From NCBI GenBank assembly GCA_025362155.1, contig JANYHX010000248.1, positions 1 through 13,959 of the forward strand: a DNA stretch of 13,959 bases, given 5' to 3'. The notes beneath the pieces were generated by a model that was not told where the DNA came from, did no database searches, and was given only the letters and a program-made list of their open reading frames with translations. Positions 6,586 through 13,959 of this stretch are shown piece after piece. Made by a program: the position numbers and the translations under genes. Within the stretch, counting starts at the first letter, position 1, and the number at the start of each line of letters is the position of its first letter. The stretch is from Gallionella sp. (GTDB lineage Bacteria; Pseudomonadota; Gammaproteobacteria; Burkholderiales; Gallionellaceae).

Positions 6586-7998
6586 ATGAACGCTGTTACA
6601 AAACAATTCACCGATTACAAAGTCGCCGATATGTCCCTGGCTGCATGGGGACGCAAGGAACTTGCGATTGCCGAAATCGAAATGCCCGGCCTGATGGCAA
6701 TCCGCAAGGAATTCACGGTTACGCAACCGCTGCGTGGCGCACGCATCACCGGCTCGTTGCACATGACCATCCAGACCGGTGTGCTGATCGAGACACTGAA
6801 AGCCCTCGGTGCGGAAGTGCGCTGGGCCTCCTGCAATATCTACTCGACCCAGGATCACGCTGCCGCCGCGATCGCCGCGACCGGCACGCCAGTGTTTGCC
6901 TACAAAGGTGAAACGCTGACCGAATACTGGGACTACACCCACCGCATTTTCGAATGGGCGAATGGCGGCCTATCTAATATGATTCTGGATGATGGCGGGG
7001 ATGCCACCTTATTGTTGCATCTGGGCGCACGTGCAGAAAACGACGCATCGTTGTTAAGCAAGCCAGGTTCAGAAGAAGAGACCTGTTTGTTTGCTTCGAT
7101 CAAGGCCAAGCTGGCGATAGATAAAAAATGGTATTCCACGCGCCTTGCCGCAATCAAGGGCGTCACCGAAGAAACCACTACCGGCGTACATCGTCTGTAT
7201 CAGATGCATGAGCGCGGTGAATTGAAATTTCCGGCAATCAACGTGAACGATTCCGTCACCAAGTCCAAGTTCGACAATCTGTATGGCTGCCGCGAATCTC
7301 TGGTAGATGCGATCAAGCGCGCCACTGACGTAATGGTGGCCGGCAAGATCGCCGTGGTGGCAGGCTATGGCGACGTCGGCAAAGGCTCGGCGCAAGCGCT
7401 GCGTGCTCTATCGGCGCAGGTCTGGGTAACCGAGATCGACCCGATCTGCGCGCTGCAAGCCGCAATGGAAGGTTACCGTGTCGTGACCATGGACTACGCC
7501 TGCGAGCATGGCGACATTTTCGTCACCGCCACGGGTAATTATCATGTCATCACCCACGAGCATATGAAGAACATGAAAAACCAGGCCATCGTATGCAACA
7601 TCGGCCACTTCGATAACGAGATCGATGTCGCCTCGCTCAAGCAATACCAATGGGACAACATCAAGCCGCAAGTTGATCACGTCATTTTTCCTGATGGTAA
7701 AAAAATCCTGCTGTTGGCCGAAGGCCGTTTGGTGAATCTGGGTTGCGGTACCGGCCATCCGTCCTACGTGATGTCCTCTTCGTTCGCCAACCAAACCATC
7801 GCGCAGATCGAACTATTCACCCGTAACAAGGATTATCCTGTCGGCGTGTACACCTTGCCCAAGCATCTGGATGAGAAAGTCGCGCGTTTGCAACTGACCA
7901 CGCTGAATGCACAGCTGAGCACGCTGACCGACCAGCAGGCCGCTTACATCAGCGTACCCAAGGAAGGTCCGTACAAGGCCAACCACTACCGCTACTAA
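6586..7998 (+). CDS. ahcY: Adenosylhomocysteinase (SAH hydrolase)
   Basis: AhcY splits S-adenosylhomocysteine into adenosine and homocysteine, relieving product inhibition of methyltransferases; it uses tightly bound NAD+ and works as a cytoplasmic tetramer. The 470-residue product has the catalytic set in [16 protein letters not shown] (K226, D230, N231, C235, equal to human K186/D190/N191/C195), the NAD-binding GYGDVGKG at 260-267, and the C-terminal lysine-tyrosine tail KANHYRY that reaches into the neighbouring subunit. The tail has Asn where the usual form has Asp. The roughly 40-residue offset from the human enzyme is the insert typical of many bacterial AhcY proteins. The ATG at 6586 is chosen over a TTG two codons earlier because GGAG (6575-6578) fits it. 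The gene sits behind the SAH riboswitch and leads a four-gene cluster. Confidence 0.98.
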   Translation: MNAVTKQFTDYKVADMSLAAWGRKELAIAEIEMPGLMAIRKEFTVTQPLRGARITGSLHMTIQTGVLIETLKALGAEVRWASCNIYSTQDHAAAAIAATGTPVFAYKGETLTEYWDYTHRIFEWANGGLSNMILDDGGDATLLLHLGARAENDASLLSKPGSEEETCLFASIKAKLAIDKKWYSTRLAAIKGVTEETTTGVHRLYQMHERGELKFPAINVNDSVTKSKFDNLYGCRESLVDAIKRATDVMVAGKIAVVAGYGDVGKGSAQALRALSAQVWVTEIDPICALQAAMEGYRVVTMDYACEHGDIFVTATGNYHVITHEHMKNMKNQAIVCNIGHFDNEIDVASLKQYQWDNIKPQVDHVIFPDGKKILLLAEGRLVNLGCGTGHPSYVMSSSFANQTIAQIELFTRNKDYPVGVYTLPKHLDEKVARLQLTTLNAQLSTLTDQQAAYISVPKEGPYKANHYRY

Positions 7999-8005
7999 AA
8001 GCAAT

Positions 8006-8377
8006 ATGGCCTCCGCCCGTAATGAGTTCGTCGATTATGTGGTGGGGCTCAGGGCCGGATGGGCGGCGGTATCGGTGCGCAAGATGTTCGGTGGTTATGG
8101 GTTATACCGTGATGGTTTGATGTTCGCGTTGATCGTTTCGGATGAGTTATTCTTCAAAACCGACGCCGACACCGTGGCACAATTCGAGCAAGAAGGCTGC
8201 CATCCGTTCGTTTACACCAGCCAGACACGAACCGTGCAGATGTCATACTGGTCAGCGCCAGCAACAAGCCTTGATGCGCCCGCCGTGATGGGCGAGTGGT
8301 GTCTATCGGCTTTTGGCGCGGCATTGCGAGCGCAGGCTGCCAAAGCGGGCAAAATCGGGAAAGGAAAACGCAAATGA
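8006..8377 (+). CDS. TfoX N-terminal-domain protein
   Basis: The 123-residue product matches the TfoX N-terminal domain: VRKMFGGYGLYRDGLMFALIVSDELFFKTD at residues 24-53 contains the family's MFGGxGxY and G-x-MFA-x-I-x-D-x-L-x-x-K signature, and the MSYWSAP stretch fits the later part. A Lys/Ala-rich basic tail (from about residue 108) follows. There is no TfoX C-terminal domain, so this is a single-domain protein; full-length TfoX/Sxy regulates competence in gammaproteobacteria, but the role of stand-alone domains is not established. It starts seven bases after the ahcY stop with no clear Shine-Dalgarno and its stop overlaps the next ATG (ATGA, 8374-8377), suggesting translational coupling. 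Its place inside an SAH-riboswitch cluster is notable. Confidence 0.85.
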   Translation: MASARNEFVDYVVGLRAGWAAVSVRKMFGGYGLYRDGLMFALIVSDELFFKTDADTVAQFEQEGCHPFVYTSQTRTVQMSYWSAPATSLDAPAVMGEWCLSAFGAALRAQAAKAGKIGKGKRK

Positions 8378-8739
8378 AACTGCAATTTGAGCTGCTGTTA
8401 ATCTGGATACTCAATGCACTCGCCTTGATCGCGGTGGCGAACTTCGTGCCGGGCATCCACGTGGAAGGTTTCACCGCCGCGCTGATTGCGGCGTTTTTTC
8501 TGGGACTGGTCAATACGCTGATCCGTCCCTTGCTATTGCTGCTCACCCTGCCGGTCACATTGCTCACATTGGGACTGTTCATTTTTATCATCAACGGACT
8601 GCTGTTCTGGTTCGTCGGTTCGGTGTTGCGCGGCTTTGTCGTAGATGGTTTCTGGTATGGCGTATTAGGCGCGGTGCTATACAGTATTTTTTCGTGGGCG
8701 CTGTCCGCAGCAGCCGCGCAATTGTTAAGAAAGCAATGA
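8374..8739 (+). CDS. YvlD/'phage holin family' four-helix membrane protein
   Basis: The 121-residue product is almost entirely hydrophobic, with four predicted membrane segments (roughly residues 6-26, 33-53, 55-80 and 92-115). The segment LGLVNTLIRPLLLLLTLPVTLLTLGLFIFIINGLLF is the hallmark of the PF04020 family (B. subtilis YvlD, 'mycobacterial 4TMS phage holin'). Despite that name, such genes are usually chromosomal and not phage-linked; nothing here suggests a prophage. The molecular function is unknown. It overlaps both neighbours by ATGA (TfoX-domain gene upstream, metF downstream), so it is translated as part of the ahcY-metF message. A longer frame beginning at 8296 reads through the TfoX-domain gene and is rejected in favour of the ATG at 8374. 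Confidence 0.88.
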   Translation: MKLQFELLLIWILNALALIAVANFVPGIHVEGFTAALIAAFFLGLVNTLIRPLLLLLTLPVTLLTLGLFIFIINGLLFWFVGSVLRGFVVDGFWYGVLGAVLYSIFSWALSAAAAQLLRKQ

Positions 8740-9566
8740 ACAAACCACTTTTCAGTTTCGAGTTTTTCCCGCCCCAAACCGCAGAGGGGGTGGAAAAGCT
8801 TGCCGCCACGCGCAAGCAACTGGCGCTGCTCAAGCCGGAATTTTTTTCGGTAACTTTCGGCGCGGGCGGCTCCACGCAAGACCGTACGCTGCAAACCATA
8901 CGAGAGATTAAGGCCGAAGGTCACAACGCCGCACCGCACCTGTCGTGCATCGGGTCTACCCGCGAAAACATCGGTACTCTGTTGCACGCCTACAAAAATA
9001 TGGGCATCAAGCGCATCGTCGCACTGCGCGGCGATTTGCCCTCGGGCATGGGCAGCATCGGCGAATTCCAGTATGCCAACGAGCTGGTATCATTTATTCG
9101 CGCGCAAACCGGAGATCACTTTCACATCGAGGTGGCGGCTTATCCTGAATATCACCCACAATCTAAATCACCGCGTGATGACCTGCTTAACTTCAAGCGC
9201 AAAATTGATGCAGGCGCAGATTCCGCGATTACCCAATACTTTTTCAATGCCGACAGTTATTTTTATTTCATTGATGAATGTCGTAAGCAAGGCATCACTG
9301 TTCCCATCGTGCCGGGCATTATGCCTATCGTGAAATTCGCCCAACTGGCACGCTTCTCCGATGCATGTGGCGCAGAAATTCCGCGCTGGATGCGTCGTAA
9401 ACTGGAGGGCTATGGTGATGATAGTGCCGCAATCATGGCCTTCGGCCTTGAAGTAATGGCACAACTATGCGAACGCTTGCTGGCAGGCGGCGCACCTGGC
9501 TTGCATTTTTACACGCTTAACCAAGCCGCCCCCACGTTGGCAATCTGGCAACGGTTGGGAATATAA
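8736..9566 (+). CDS. metF: 5,10-methylenetetrahydrofolate reductase
   Basis: MetF reduces 5,10-methylene-THF to 5-methyl-THF with FAD and NADH, providing the methyl group by which methionine synthase turns homocysteine into methionine. The 276-residue product begins MNKPLFSFEFFPPQT, with the catalytic Glu9 in FEFFPP, followed by SVTFGAGGSTQDRT (38-51), ALRGDLP (96-102, with Asp100 matching the flavin-tuning Asp of E. coli MetF), EVAAYPEYHP and the barrel's ITQYFFN strand. Length fits the short bacterial form without the eukaryotic regulatory domain. The ATG at 8736 overlaps the previous stop (ATGA), the last gene of the ahcY cluster. Together, MetK, AhcY and MetF cover SAM formation, SAH breakdown and methyl supply. 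It is convergent with the alkene reductase gene 53 bases away, with no obvious terminator between. Confidence 0.97.
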   Translation: MNKPLFSFEFFPPQTAEGVEKLAATRKQLALLKPEFFSVTFGAGGSTQDRTLQTIREIKAEGHNAAPHLSCIGSTRENIGTLLHAYKNMGIKRIVALRGDLPSGMGSIGEFQYANELVSFIRAQTGDHFHIEVAAYPEYHPQSKSPRDDLLNFKRKIDAGADSAITQYFFNADSYFYFIDECRKQGITVPIVPGIMPIVKFAQLARFSDACGAEIPRWMRRKLEGYGDDSAAIMAFGLEVMAQLCERLLAGGAPGLHFYTLNQAAPTLAIWQRLGI

Positions 9567-9619
9567 TTATTACCGATAGAATTGCTTTGAAGTGGTTAAT
9601 TCTTCGTCTTGGCAGCCAT

Positions 9620-10693
9620 TCATAAAACCGGATAATCGGTATACCCCTTAGGATCCGGCGTATAGAACGTATTCATGTCGGGCGCATTCAATGCCGCGCC
9701 GGTTTTCCAGCGAGTCACCAGATCGGGGTTGGCGAGGAAAGGTTTTGCTACAGCGATAAGATCACATTTCCCCGCCGCCAGATCGCTTTCGGCGCGTGCG
9801 GCATCGTAGCCACCTGAGAGGATCAGCTTACCCTGGAACACATTACGGAACGTCGTCTTCATTGAGGCAGGGACTGGTGGTGCGCCCATCGATGAATGAT
9901 CGACCAGATGAATGTAGGCCAGCCCGCGTATATTGAGTTGTTGCGCAATGTAGGTGTAATCAGCTTCCATCGCGTCATATAACGGCATGTCATTAAACAC
10001 CCCGAATGGCGACAGCCGTATCCCGACCTTGTCCTTACCAATTGCCTTGATTACCGCATCGGCTACTTCGAGAACAAAGCGTGCGCGGTTTTCTATCGAG
10101 CCTCCATAGCGATCAGTGCGTTGATTTGAATTCGGGCGGATGAATTGCTCGAGCAAATAGCCATTCGCTCCATGCAGTTCTACTCCGTCAAAGCCCGCTG
10201 CCATCGCATTCTTTGCGGCCTGCGCAAATTCTTCGATAGCGGTCTTGATGTCGGCCTCGGTCATTGCTTGTGGTATAGGGTGAGGTTTCATCCCTTCGGC
10301 GTCGGTATACATTTCGCCGTCAGCTCTTATTGCGGACGGCGCCAGAATACGTGCGCCCGCAGGCAGATTAAGCTCATGGCCGACGCGTCCGCAGTGCATA
10401 AACTGAATAAATATTTTAGTGCCCTGGGCGTGGACAGCATCGGTAATACGCTTCCATCCCGCCACCTGGGCTGCGGAAAAATTGCCCGGTATGCGCGGAT
10501 AACCCAAGCCATTCGGCGACGGGGATGTCCCCTCGGTAATGATGAGCCCCGCAGATCCGCGCTGCGCATAGTATTCTGCCATTAGTTCGTTGGGGATATT
10601 TCCGATGGCCCGACTGCGCGTCATCGGTGCCATGACCAGATGATTTTGCAGGGTGAGCGAGCCCAGTGTGGTTTTTGCAAACAGCAGCGACAT
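9620..10693 (-). CDS. Old Yellow Enzyme family alkene reductase (NemA-like)
   Basis: A 357-residue FMN-dependent ene-reductase of the Old Yellow Enzyme family, which reduces activated C=C bonds (enals, enones, maleimides) and in some members nitro compounds, using NAD(P)H. It begins with the typical LFAKTTLGSLTLQNHLVMAPMTRSRA (Thr25 in the FMN-tuning position) and has the substrate-anchoring pair H174 and N177 followed by the proton-donating Tyr179 in ELHGANGYLLEQF. SNQRTDRYGGSIENRARF (from 189) and SGGYD provide FMN-phosphate contacts. The C-terminal GYTDYPVL closely matches E. coli NemA. NemA itself has H-x-x-H where this protein has H-x-x-N. A good Shine-Dalgarno (AAGGA) precedes the ATG, 26 bases after the YfaZ-type gene on the same strand. 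The natural substrate is unknown; a detoxification role is inferred. Confidence 0.95.
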   Translation of the reverse strand: MSLLFAKTTLGSLTLQNHLVMAPMTRSRAIGNIPNELMAEYYAQRGSAGLIITEGTSPSPNGLGYPRIPGNFSAAQVAGWKRITDAVHAQGTKIFIQFMHCGRVGHELNLPAGARILAPSAIRADGEMYTDAEGMKPHPIPQAMTEADIKTAIEEFAQAAKNAMAAGFDGVELHGANGYLLEQFIRPNSNQRTDRYGGSIENRARFVLEVADAVIKAIGKDKVGIRLSPFGVFNDMPLYDAMEADYTYIAQQLNIRGLAYIHLVDHSSMGAPPVPASMKTTFRNVFQGKLILSGGYDAARAESDLAAGKCDLIAVAKPFLANPDLVTRWKTGAALNAPDMNTFYTPDPKGYTDYPVL

Positions 10694-10719
10694 GTTTTTT
10701 TCCTTCAGGTAACTTTTGG

Positions 10720-11310
10720 CTAGAACGAAATTTTTACACCGGCATATACCCCTTTATCGAGGATGGCATCCGGTTGAGTCGTAAGGCCGAAGCTAACTCT
10801 CCGATAACCTGCATAGACCGTAGACGAGGGTATCACTTCATATTCCACTCTGGTTACTATTTCAGAATAGCGGTTTGCATCGCCAAAGGTAACGATATTC
10901 GGTGATAAATATACTTCTCCAACGATGCCCATGCGCGGAATGGGAGACGGCGAATAACGAACCATGGCACCCAGCGCCAACGCCGAAGCTTTGCTATTAA
11001 CGGGATTACCCCCCCTTACTTTGGCAACCAAGCCCTTGATACCGATACCGACAGACAACCCCGGAACCTTACTACCAATATCATCCTTCACTATCACGCC
11101 AAAATCACTGAGCAGATTATTTTTATCTACATACAGAAGACCGAGATGGAATTCGGTTTTTCCAAGAGGATCCCGGCCCAAAGAAGACTTGTATTGAACT
11201 TGGGCGCTGGTATCGCGCAGATTGATATCGATAGCGTCCGCCCATGCGGCGGTACTGACGCAGATACTCAACAGGGAAATTGCAACAACATGATGGGGAC
11301 GCAACAACAT
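10720..11310 (-). CDS. YfaZ-family outer-membrane protein
   Basis: The 196-residue product has a signal peptide (hydrophobic core VVAISLLSICVSTAAWA, cleavage after residue 24) and a barrel-like body ending in GVYAGVKISF with terminal Phe. The segments VRYSPSPIPRMGIVGEVYLSPNIVTFGDANRYSE and VEYEVIPSSTVYAGYRRV look like the YfaZ family (PF07437) of predicted outer-membrane porin-like proteins; I recognise it by pattern, not by search. The ATG at 11310 is chosen because AAGGAG (11318-11323, minus strand) lies seven bases upstream and a signal peptide follows; the longer frame from 11370 would overlap ttcA and bury the signal sequence. It lies between ttcA (47-base gap) and the alkene reductase (26-base gap), all on the minus strand, so it may form an operon with the reductase. 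Function unknown. Confidence 0.78.
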   Translation of the reverse strand: MLLRPHHVVAISLLSICVSTAAWADAIDINLRDTSAQVQYKSSLGRDPLGKTEFHLGLLYVDKNNLLSDFGVIVKDDIGSKVPGLSVGIGIKGLVAKVRGGNPVNSKASALALGAMVRYSPSPIPRMGIVGEVYLSPNIVTFGDANRYSEIVTRVEYEVIPSSTVYAGYRRVSFGLTTQPDAILDKGVYAGVKISF

Positions 11311-11357
11311 AACTTCACTCCTTTTAAAAATAATTGAGATAGGGTTGATTGTAACTT

Positions 11358-12236
11358 CTAAATTGCGCATTCATCATTTCTGACGGGTTGATAATCAAAC
11401 GCTGTATCCCCTTCGACTACATTTTCACCGATCTGAATATTTTTGAAATCAAACAGCTTGCCATCCAGCAAGTGTGACGGGGCGGCGTTTTGCATCGCGG
11501 TAAAAATAGTCTGGGTACGTCCCGGATACTCGCGTTCCCATGCAGTGAGCATTTCCTTGATGTTCTGGCGTTGCAGATTTTCCTGCGCACCACACAGATT
11601 GCAGGGAATGATAGGAAATTCCATAGTGCGGGCATAGCGAGCGATATCTTTTTCCGCGCAATAAGCCAGCGGCCGGATGACGATGTGGCCACCTTTGTCG
11701 GTGACCAGCTTGGGCGGCATGGCCTTGAGTTTGCCGCCGAAGAACATGTTCAGGAATAGCGTTTCAATCATGTCATCGCGATGGTGCCCCAGCGCGATTT
11801 TATTTGCTCCCAGCTCACTTGCTACGCGGTAGATAATGCCGCGCCGTAACCGTGAACAAAGCGAGCAGGTGGTTTTTCCTTCGGGGATTTTTTCCTTTAC
11901 GATGGAATAGGTATCCTGAGTTTCGATATGATATTCAACGCCGAGCCGTTCAAGATAATTGGGCAATACTTCAACCGGAAAACCGGGTTGCTTCTGGTCA
12001 AGATTCATCGCGACGATGCGAAAATCGACAGGCGCACGCTTGCGCAGAGTGAGTAAAATATCCAGCAGAGTGTAAGAATCCTTACCACCGGAAAGGCACA
12101 CCATCACACTGTCGCCGTCTTCGATCATATTAAAATCGGCAACTGCTTTGCCCACCTGATGTTCCAGGCGTCCTTTGAGCCGGTTGAAATTAGTAGAGTG
12201 ATGCTCGAAATGTATGGGTTGGATAATGGCGTTCAT
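11358..12236 (-). CDS. ttcA: tRNA 2-thiocytidine(32) synthetase
   Basis: TtcA puts sulfur on cytidine 32 of certain tRNAs using ATP, cysteine-desulfurase sulfur and an iron-sulfur cluster. The 292-residue product has the PP-loop SGGKDS at residues 49-54 for ATP, the first cysteine pair CSLC at C123/C126, and the second CNLC at C211/C214, whose last Cys corresponds to the third cluster ligand of the E. coli enzyme. [26 protein letters not shown] (149-174) is a family hallmark. The C-terminus beyond residue 250 ([10 protein letters not shown]) fits TtcA and not the related TilS or MnmA. It begins at 12236 with a weak Shine-Dalgarno, divergent from cheR across a 226-base gap, and is followed on the same strand by the YfaZ-type gene. 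Confidence 0.96.
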   Translation of the reverse strand: MNAIIQPIHFEHHSTNFNRLKGRLEHQVGKAVADFNMIEDGDSVMVCLSGGKDSYTLLDILLTLRKRAPVDFRIVAMNLDQKQPGFPVEVLPNYLERLGVEYHIETQDTYSIVKEKIPEGKTTCSLCSRLRRGIIYRVASELGANKIALGHHRDDMIETLFLNMFFGGKLKAMPPKLVTDKGGHIVIRPLAYCAEKDIARYARTMEFPIIPCNLCGAQENLQRQNIKEMLTAWEREYPGRTQTIFTAMQNAAPSHLLDGKLFDFKNIQIGENVVEGDTAFDYQPVRNDECAI

Positions 12237-12462
12237 TGTTCAGGTTGTTTAAAAATTGGGGCTCGAATGATAATTCCCGCCAATTCTACCAGCCATGCTT
12301 TGTGGGGAATACAGCTATTAAGGATAAGTGCTAATCCAAAAGGGATGGGGGTCGAGTCGCCGCTGGCAAAGTGATAGTATTCGGCCTAGTGAAACAGATG
12401 ACTGTATTAATGGGTGAACAAACCAAACAACACCGAGTTGCCGGTAATAATCTAGGATATTG
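12237..12462. other. Divergent intergenic region between ttcA and cheR
   Basis: This 226-base gap must hold promoters for ttcA (minus) and, if cheR starts its own unit, for cheR (plus). I see -10-like strings (TAGTAT at 12376-12381 on the + strand, and TATCAT on the minus strand) but no matching -35 elements. A flagellar sigma-28-like GCCGGTAA at 12440-12447 is too close to the cheR start to be convincing. No gene, strong hairpin or long repeat is visible. Confidence 0.4.
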
Positions 12463-13329
12463 ATGAGCACTGACCTGCAATTCGGCAGCGGCCGTGATCG
12501 GGAATTTATTTTTACAGAAAAAGATTTCGCGCGTGTATGCCGATTGATTTATGAGCATGCCGGTATTTCACTCAAGTCCTCCAAGCAGGACATGGTGTAT
12601 AGCCGATTGGTACGCCGACTGCGGGCGAATGGTATCGATAACTTTCGTGATTACCTGGTGTTACTGGAAAGCAATAACCAGATTGAATGGGAGGCCTTCG
12701 TCAATTCGCTCACCACCAACTTGACTTCCTTTTTTCGTGAACCGCACCATTTTCCCGTATTGGCTGAATATGCCCTTAAACACAAAGGGCACCACCCACT
12801 TGCCCTGTGGTGCGCGGCGGCTTCAACTGGGGAAGAGCCGTACTCCATGGCGATGACACTGGTAGATACGTTTGGCAGTTTCGCGCCCCCTGTTTCCATT
12901 GTCGCCACTGATCTGGATACGAATGTGCTTACCAAAGCGGAAGCTGGAGTTTATCCGATTGAGCGTGTTGAAAAACTGGCCGCCGATGTAGTGAAGCGTT
13001 TCTTCCTCAAGGGGACGGGGATGCAGTCAGGTTTTGTGCGGGTAAGACCGGAATTGCGCGCCATGATTACTTTTCGTCCGTTGAATTTGCTCGGAGATAG
13101 TTGGCCCATTCATGGTCCGCTGGATGCGATTTTTTGCCGCAATGTGATGATCTACTTTGATAAGGAGACGCAACTCAAAATTTTGCAAAGATTCGCGCCA
13201 TTACTGCGATCCCAAGGACTGCTTTTTGCCGGACATTCGGAAAATTTTCATAATGCCGCGCATTTGTTTAAATTGCGCGGAAAAACGGTATATGAATTGG
13301 CTAAACCAAATACTCATGAGCAACTCTAA
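12463..13329 (+). CDS. cheR: Chemotaxis protein methyltransferase CheR
   Basis: CheR methylates glutamates on chemoreceptors (MCPs) using SAM, setting receptor adaptation. The 288-residue product has the N-terminal helical receptor-binding domain (about residues 15-75), the TNLTSFFRE segment (85-93), the SAM-binding motif as LWCAAASTGEEPYSMAM (115-131), the acidic ribose-binding ATDLDTNVL and the FCRNVMIYFD block (224-233) typical of CheR. The usual glycine of WSAGCSTGEEPY is Ala here. The ATG at 12463 is preceded by AGGA (12454-12457); a TTG one codon earlier is ignored. It is followed after 47 bases by cheD on the same strand, so the pair starts a chemotaxis cluster whose other genes lie beyond the window. 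Its product SAH is what the neighbouring riboswitch/AhcY system handles, though a direct link is not shown. Confidence 0.96.
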   Translation: MSTDLQFGSGRDREFIFTEKDFARVCRLIYEHAGISLKSSKQDMVYSRLVRRLRANGIDNFRDYLVLLESNNQIEWEAFVNSLTTNLTSFFREPHHFPVLAEYALKHKGHHPLALWCAAASTGEEPYSMAMTLVDTFGSFAPPVSIVATDLDTNVLTKAEAGVYPIERVEKLAADVVKRFFLKGTGMQSGFVRVRPELRAMITFRPLNLLGDSWPIHGPLDAIFCRNVMIYFDKETQLKILQRFAPLLRSQGLLFAGHSENFHNAAHLFKLRGKTVYELAKPNTHEQL

Positions 13330-13376
13330 TTCAAACAATCTGCTTACATCAATGCAAGAGGAATGGAAAGTTTGCT

Positions 13377-13959
13377 ATGACTGAACATGGCTTCGAAGAA
13401 ACTCTCTCGCCACACTTGTACTTTGACCGCGAGCATAATTCAGATGCGGCAAAAATATTACCGGGGGAATATTACGCCACCGGGCGAGAGATGGTTTTGG
13501 TGACCGTGCTGGGCTCCTGTGTGTGTGCTTGTATACGTGACAAAGTCAGCGGAATCGGTGGCATGAATCATTTCATGTTGCCCGATAGTGGCCAGGATCG
13601 TAGTAATCCGCTGGGAGAGTCGGCGCGCTACGGCGTGTATGCGATGGAAATATTGATTAACCAATTGCTCAAGATGGGTGCGAAACGCAACCATTTTGAA
13701 GCAAAAGTATTTGGCGGTGGTTCGGTGCTGCGCGGTTTTACGGTGGCCAATGTCGGCGAGCGAAATGCAGAGTTTGTATTGCAGTTTCTCAAGACAGAAA
13801 AAATTGCAGTCGCTGCGCAGGATTTGCTCGATATTTATCCACGTAAAGTATATTACTTCCCCAGCACCGGCTTGGTCCGCGTGAAAAAATTGAAGAATGT
13901 GCATAACGATACAATTATCAACCGCGAAACTGAATACAAGGCGCGCTTGCATTATTCCA
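13377..13959 (+). CDS. cheD: Chemoreceptor glutamine deamidase CheD (3' end cut by window)
   Basis: CheD deamidates glutamines on chemoreceptors to glutamates, creating the sites that CheR methylates and CheB demethylates; in some bacteria it also binds CheC. The frame from ATG 13377 stays open to the window end (194 codons). The catalytic cysteine and histidine are present in TVLGSCVCACIRD...GGMNHFMLP as C48 and H65, with the same 17-residue spacing as T. maritima CheD C27/H44, and T43 is a candidate for the third residue. Other family blocks are RYGVYAMEILINQLLKMGA, KVFGGG and NVGERNAEFV. The SD is GGAAAG (13365-13370), six bases before the ATG. The remaining C-terminus is outside the window. 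The visible 194 residues already cover the whole deamidase fold, so the missing part should be short. Confidence 0.95.
   Translation, partial: MTEHGFEETLSPHLYFDREHNSDAAKILPGEYYATGREMVLVTVLGSCVCACIRDKVSGIGGMNHFMLPDSGQDRSNPLGESARYGVYAMEILINQLLKMGAKRNHFEAKVFGGGSVLRGFTVANVGERNAEFVLQFLKTEKIAVAAQDLLDIYPRKVYYFPSTGLVRVKKLKNVHNDTIINRETEYKARLHYS

Noticed and set aside
6580..6588. TTG start for ahcY two codons upstream of the ATG
   Set aside because: GGAG at 6575-6578 would be only one base from the TTG; its spacing fits the ATG at 6586, which also begins a family-like N-terminus.
8374..8739. 'Phage holin family' gene taken as a sign of a prophage
   Set aside because: The family name is historical (PF04020/YvlD). 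No lysin, integrase, capsid or att-like repeats are nearby, and the gene is coupled to metF.
11311..11370. Longer form of the YfaZ-type protein starting at 11370
   Set aside because: It overlaps the ttcA 3' end and puts 20 residues ahead of the signal peptide; the internal ATG at 11310 has a perfect SD.
12440..12447. Flagellar sigma-28 (FliA) promoter before cheR
   Set aside because: GCCGGTAA resembles the -10 GCCGATAA, but there is no matching TAAA at the right distance and it ends only 15 bases before the ATG.
13458..13952. 164-codon minus-strand open frame at the right end
   Set aside because: It lies opposite cheD, whose catalytic Cys and His motifs show that the plus frame is the real one.

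Overview
The window looks like core chromosome of a Gram-negative betaproteobacterium. The Nitrosomonadales/Gallionellaceae type is my best guess, from protein style and gene order; I could not run a taxonomic search. It carries outer-membrane barrel proteins, LPS acyltransferases, UbiD-type ubiquinone synthesis and an S-adenosylhomocysteine (SAH) riboswitch of the kind common in Beta- and Gammaproteobacteria. I see no prophage, integrase, transposase, CRISPR array, rRNA or tRNA.

Layout. Positions 2-46 hold the last 14 codons of an upstream gene. Two secreted beta-barrel outer-membrane proteins follow on the + strand (222-779 and 882-1709), separated by a strong intrinsic terminator; this stretch is visibly more AT-rich than the rest. 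A minus-strand block, transcribed from about 5132 down to 1743, carries two tandem, overlapping lipid A acyltransferase paralogues and ubiD. An intergenic region with a repeat-like CCTCCC tract and a long perfect hairpin lies before ubiD.

From 5200 the + strand carries the activated-methyl cycle: metK (SAM synthesis), a palindromic repeat, an SAH riboswitch, ahcY (SAH hydrolysis), a TfoX N-terminal-domain protein, a four-helix YvlD/'phage holin family' membrane protein and metF (methyl-THF supply for methionine regeneration). The last three genes are tightly packed; two of the junctions are ATGA stop/start overlaps, so the SAH-sensing leader probably controls all four downstream genes.

A convergent minus-strand group follows: ttcA (tRNA 2-thiocytidine), a YfaZ-type outer-membrane protein and an Old Yellow Enzyme alkene reductase. 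Divergent from ttcA, cheR and cheD (the latter cut by the window end) begin a chemotaxis cluster on the + strand. CheR consumes SAM and releases SAH.

The most rewarding region is the 222-base metK-ahcY gap (6364-6585). It holds a palindromic repeat with two mutually exclusive hairpins, a near-textbook SAH aptamer, and downstream pairings that could switch access to the ahcY ribosome-binding site. No entirely new system is evident; the novelty lies in regulatory architecture.
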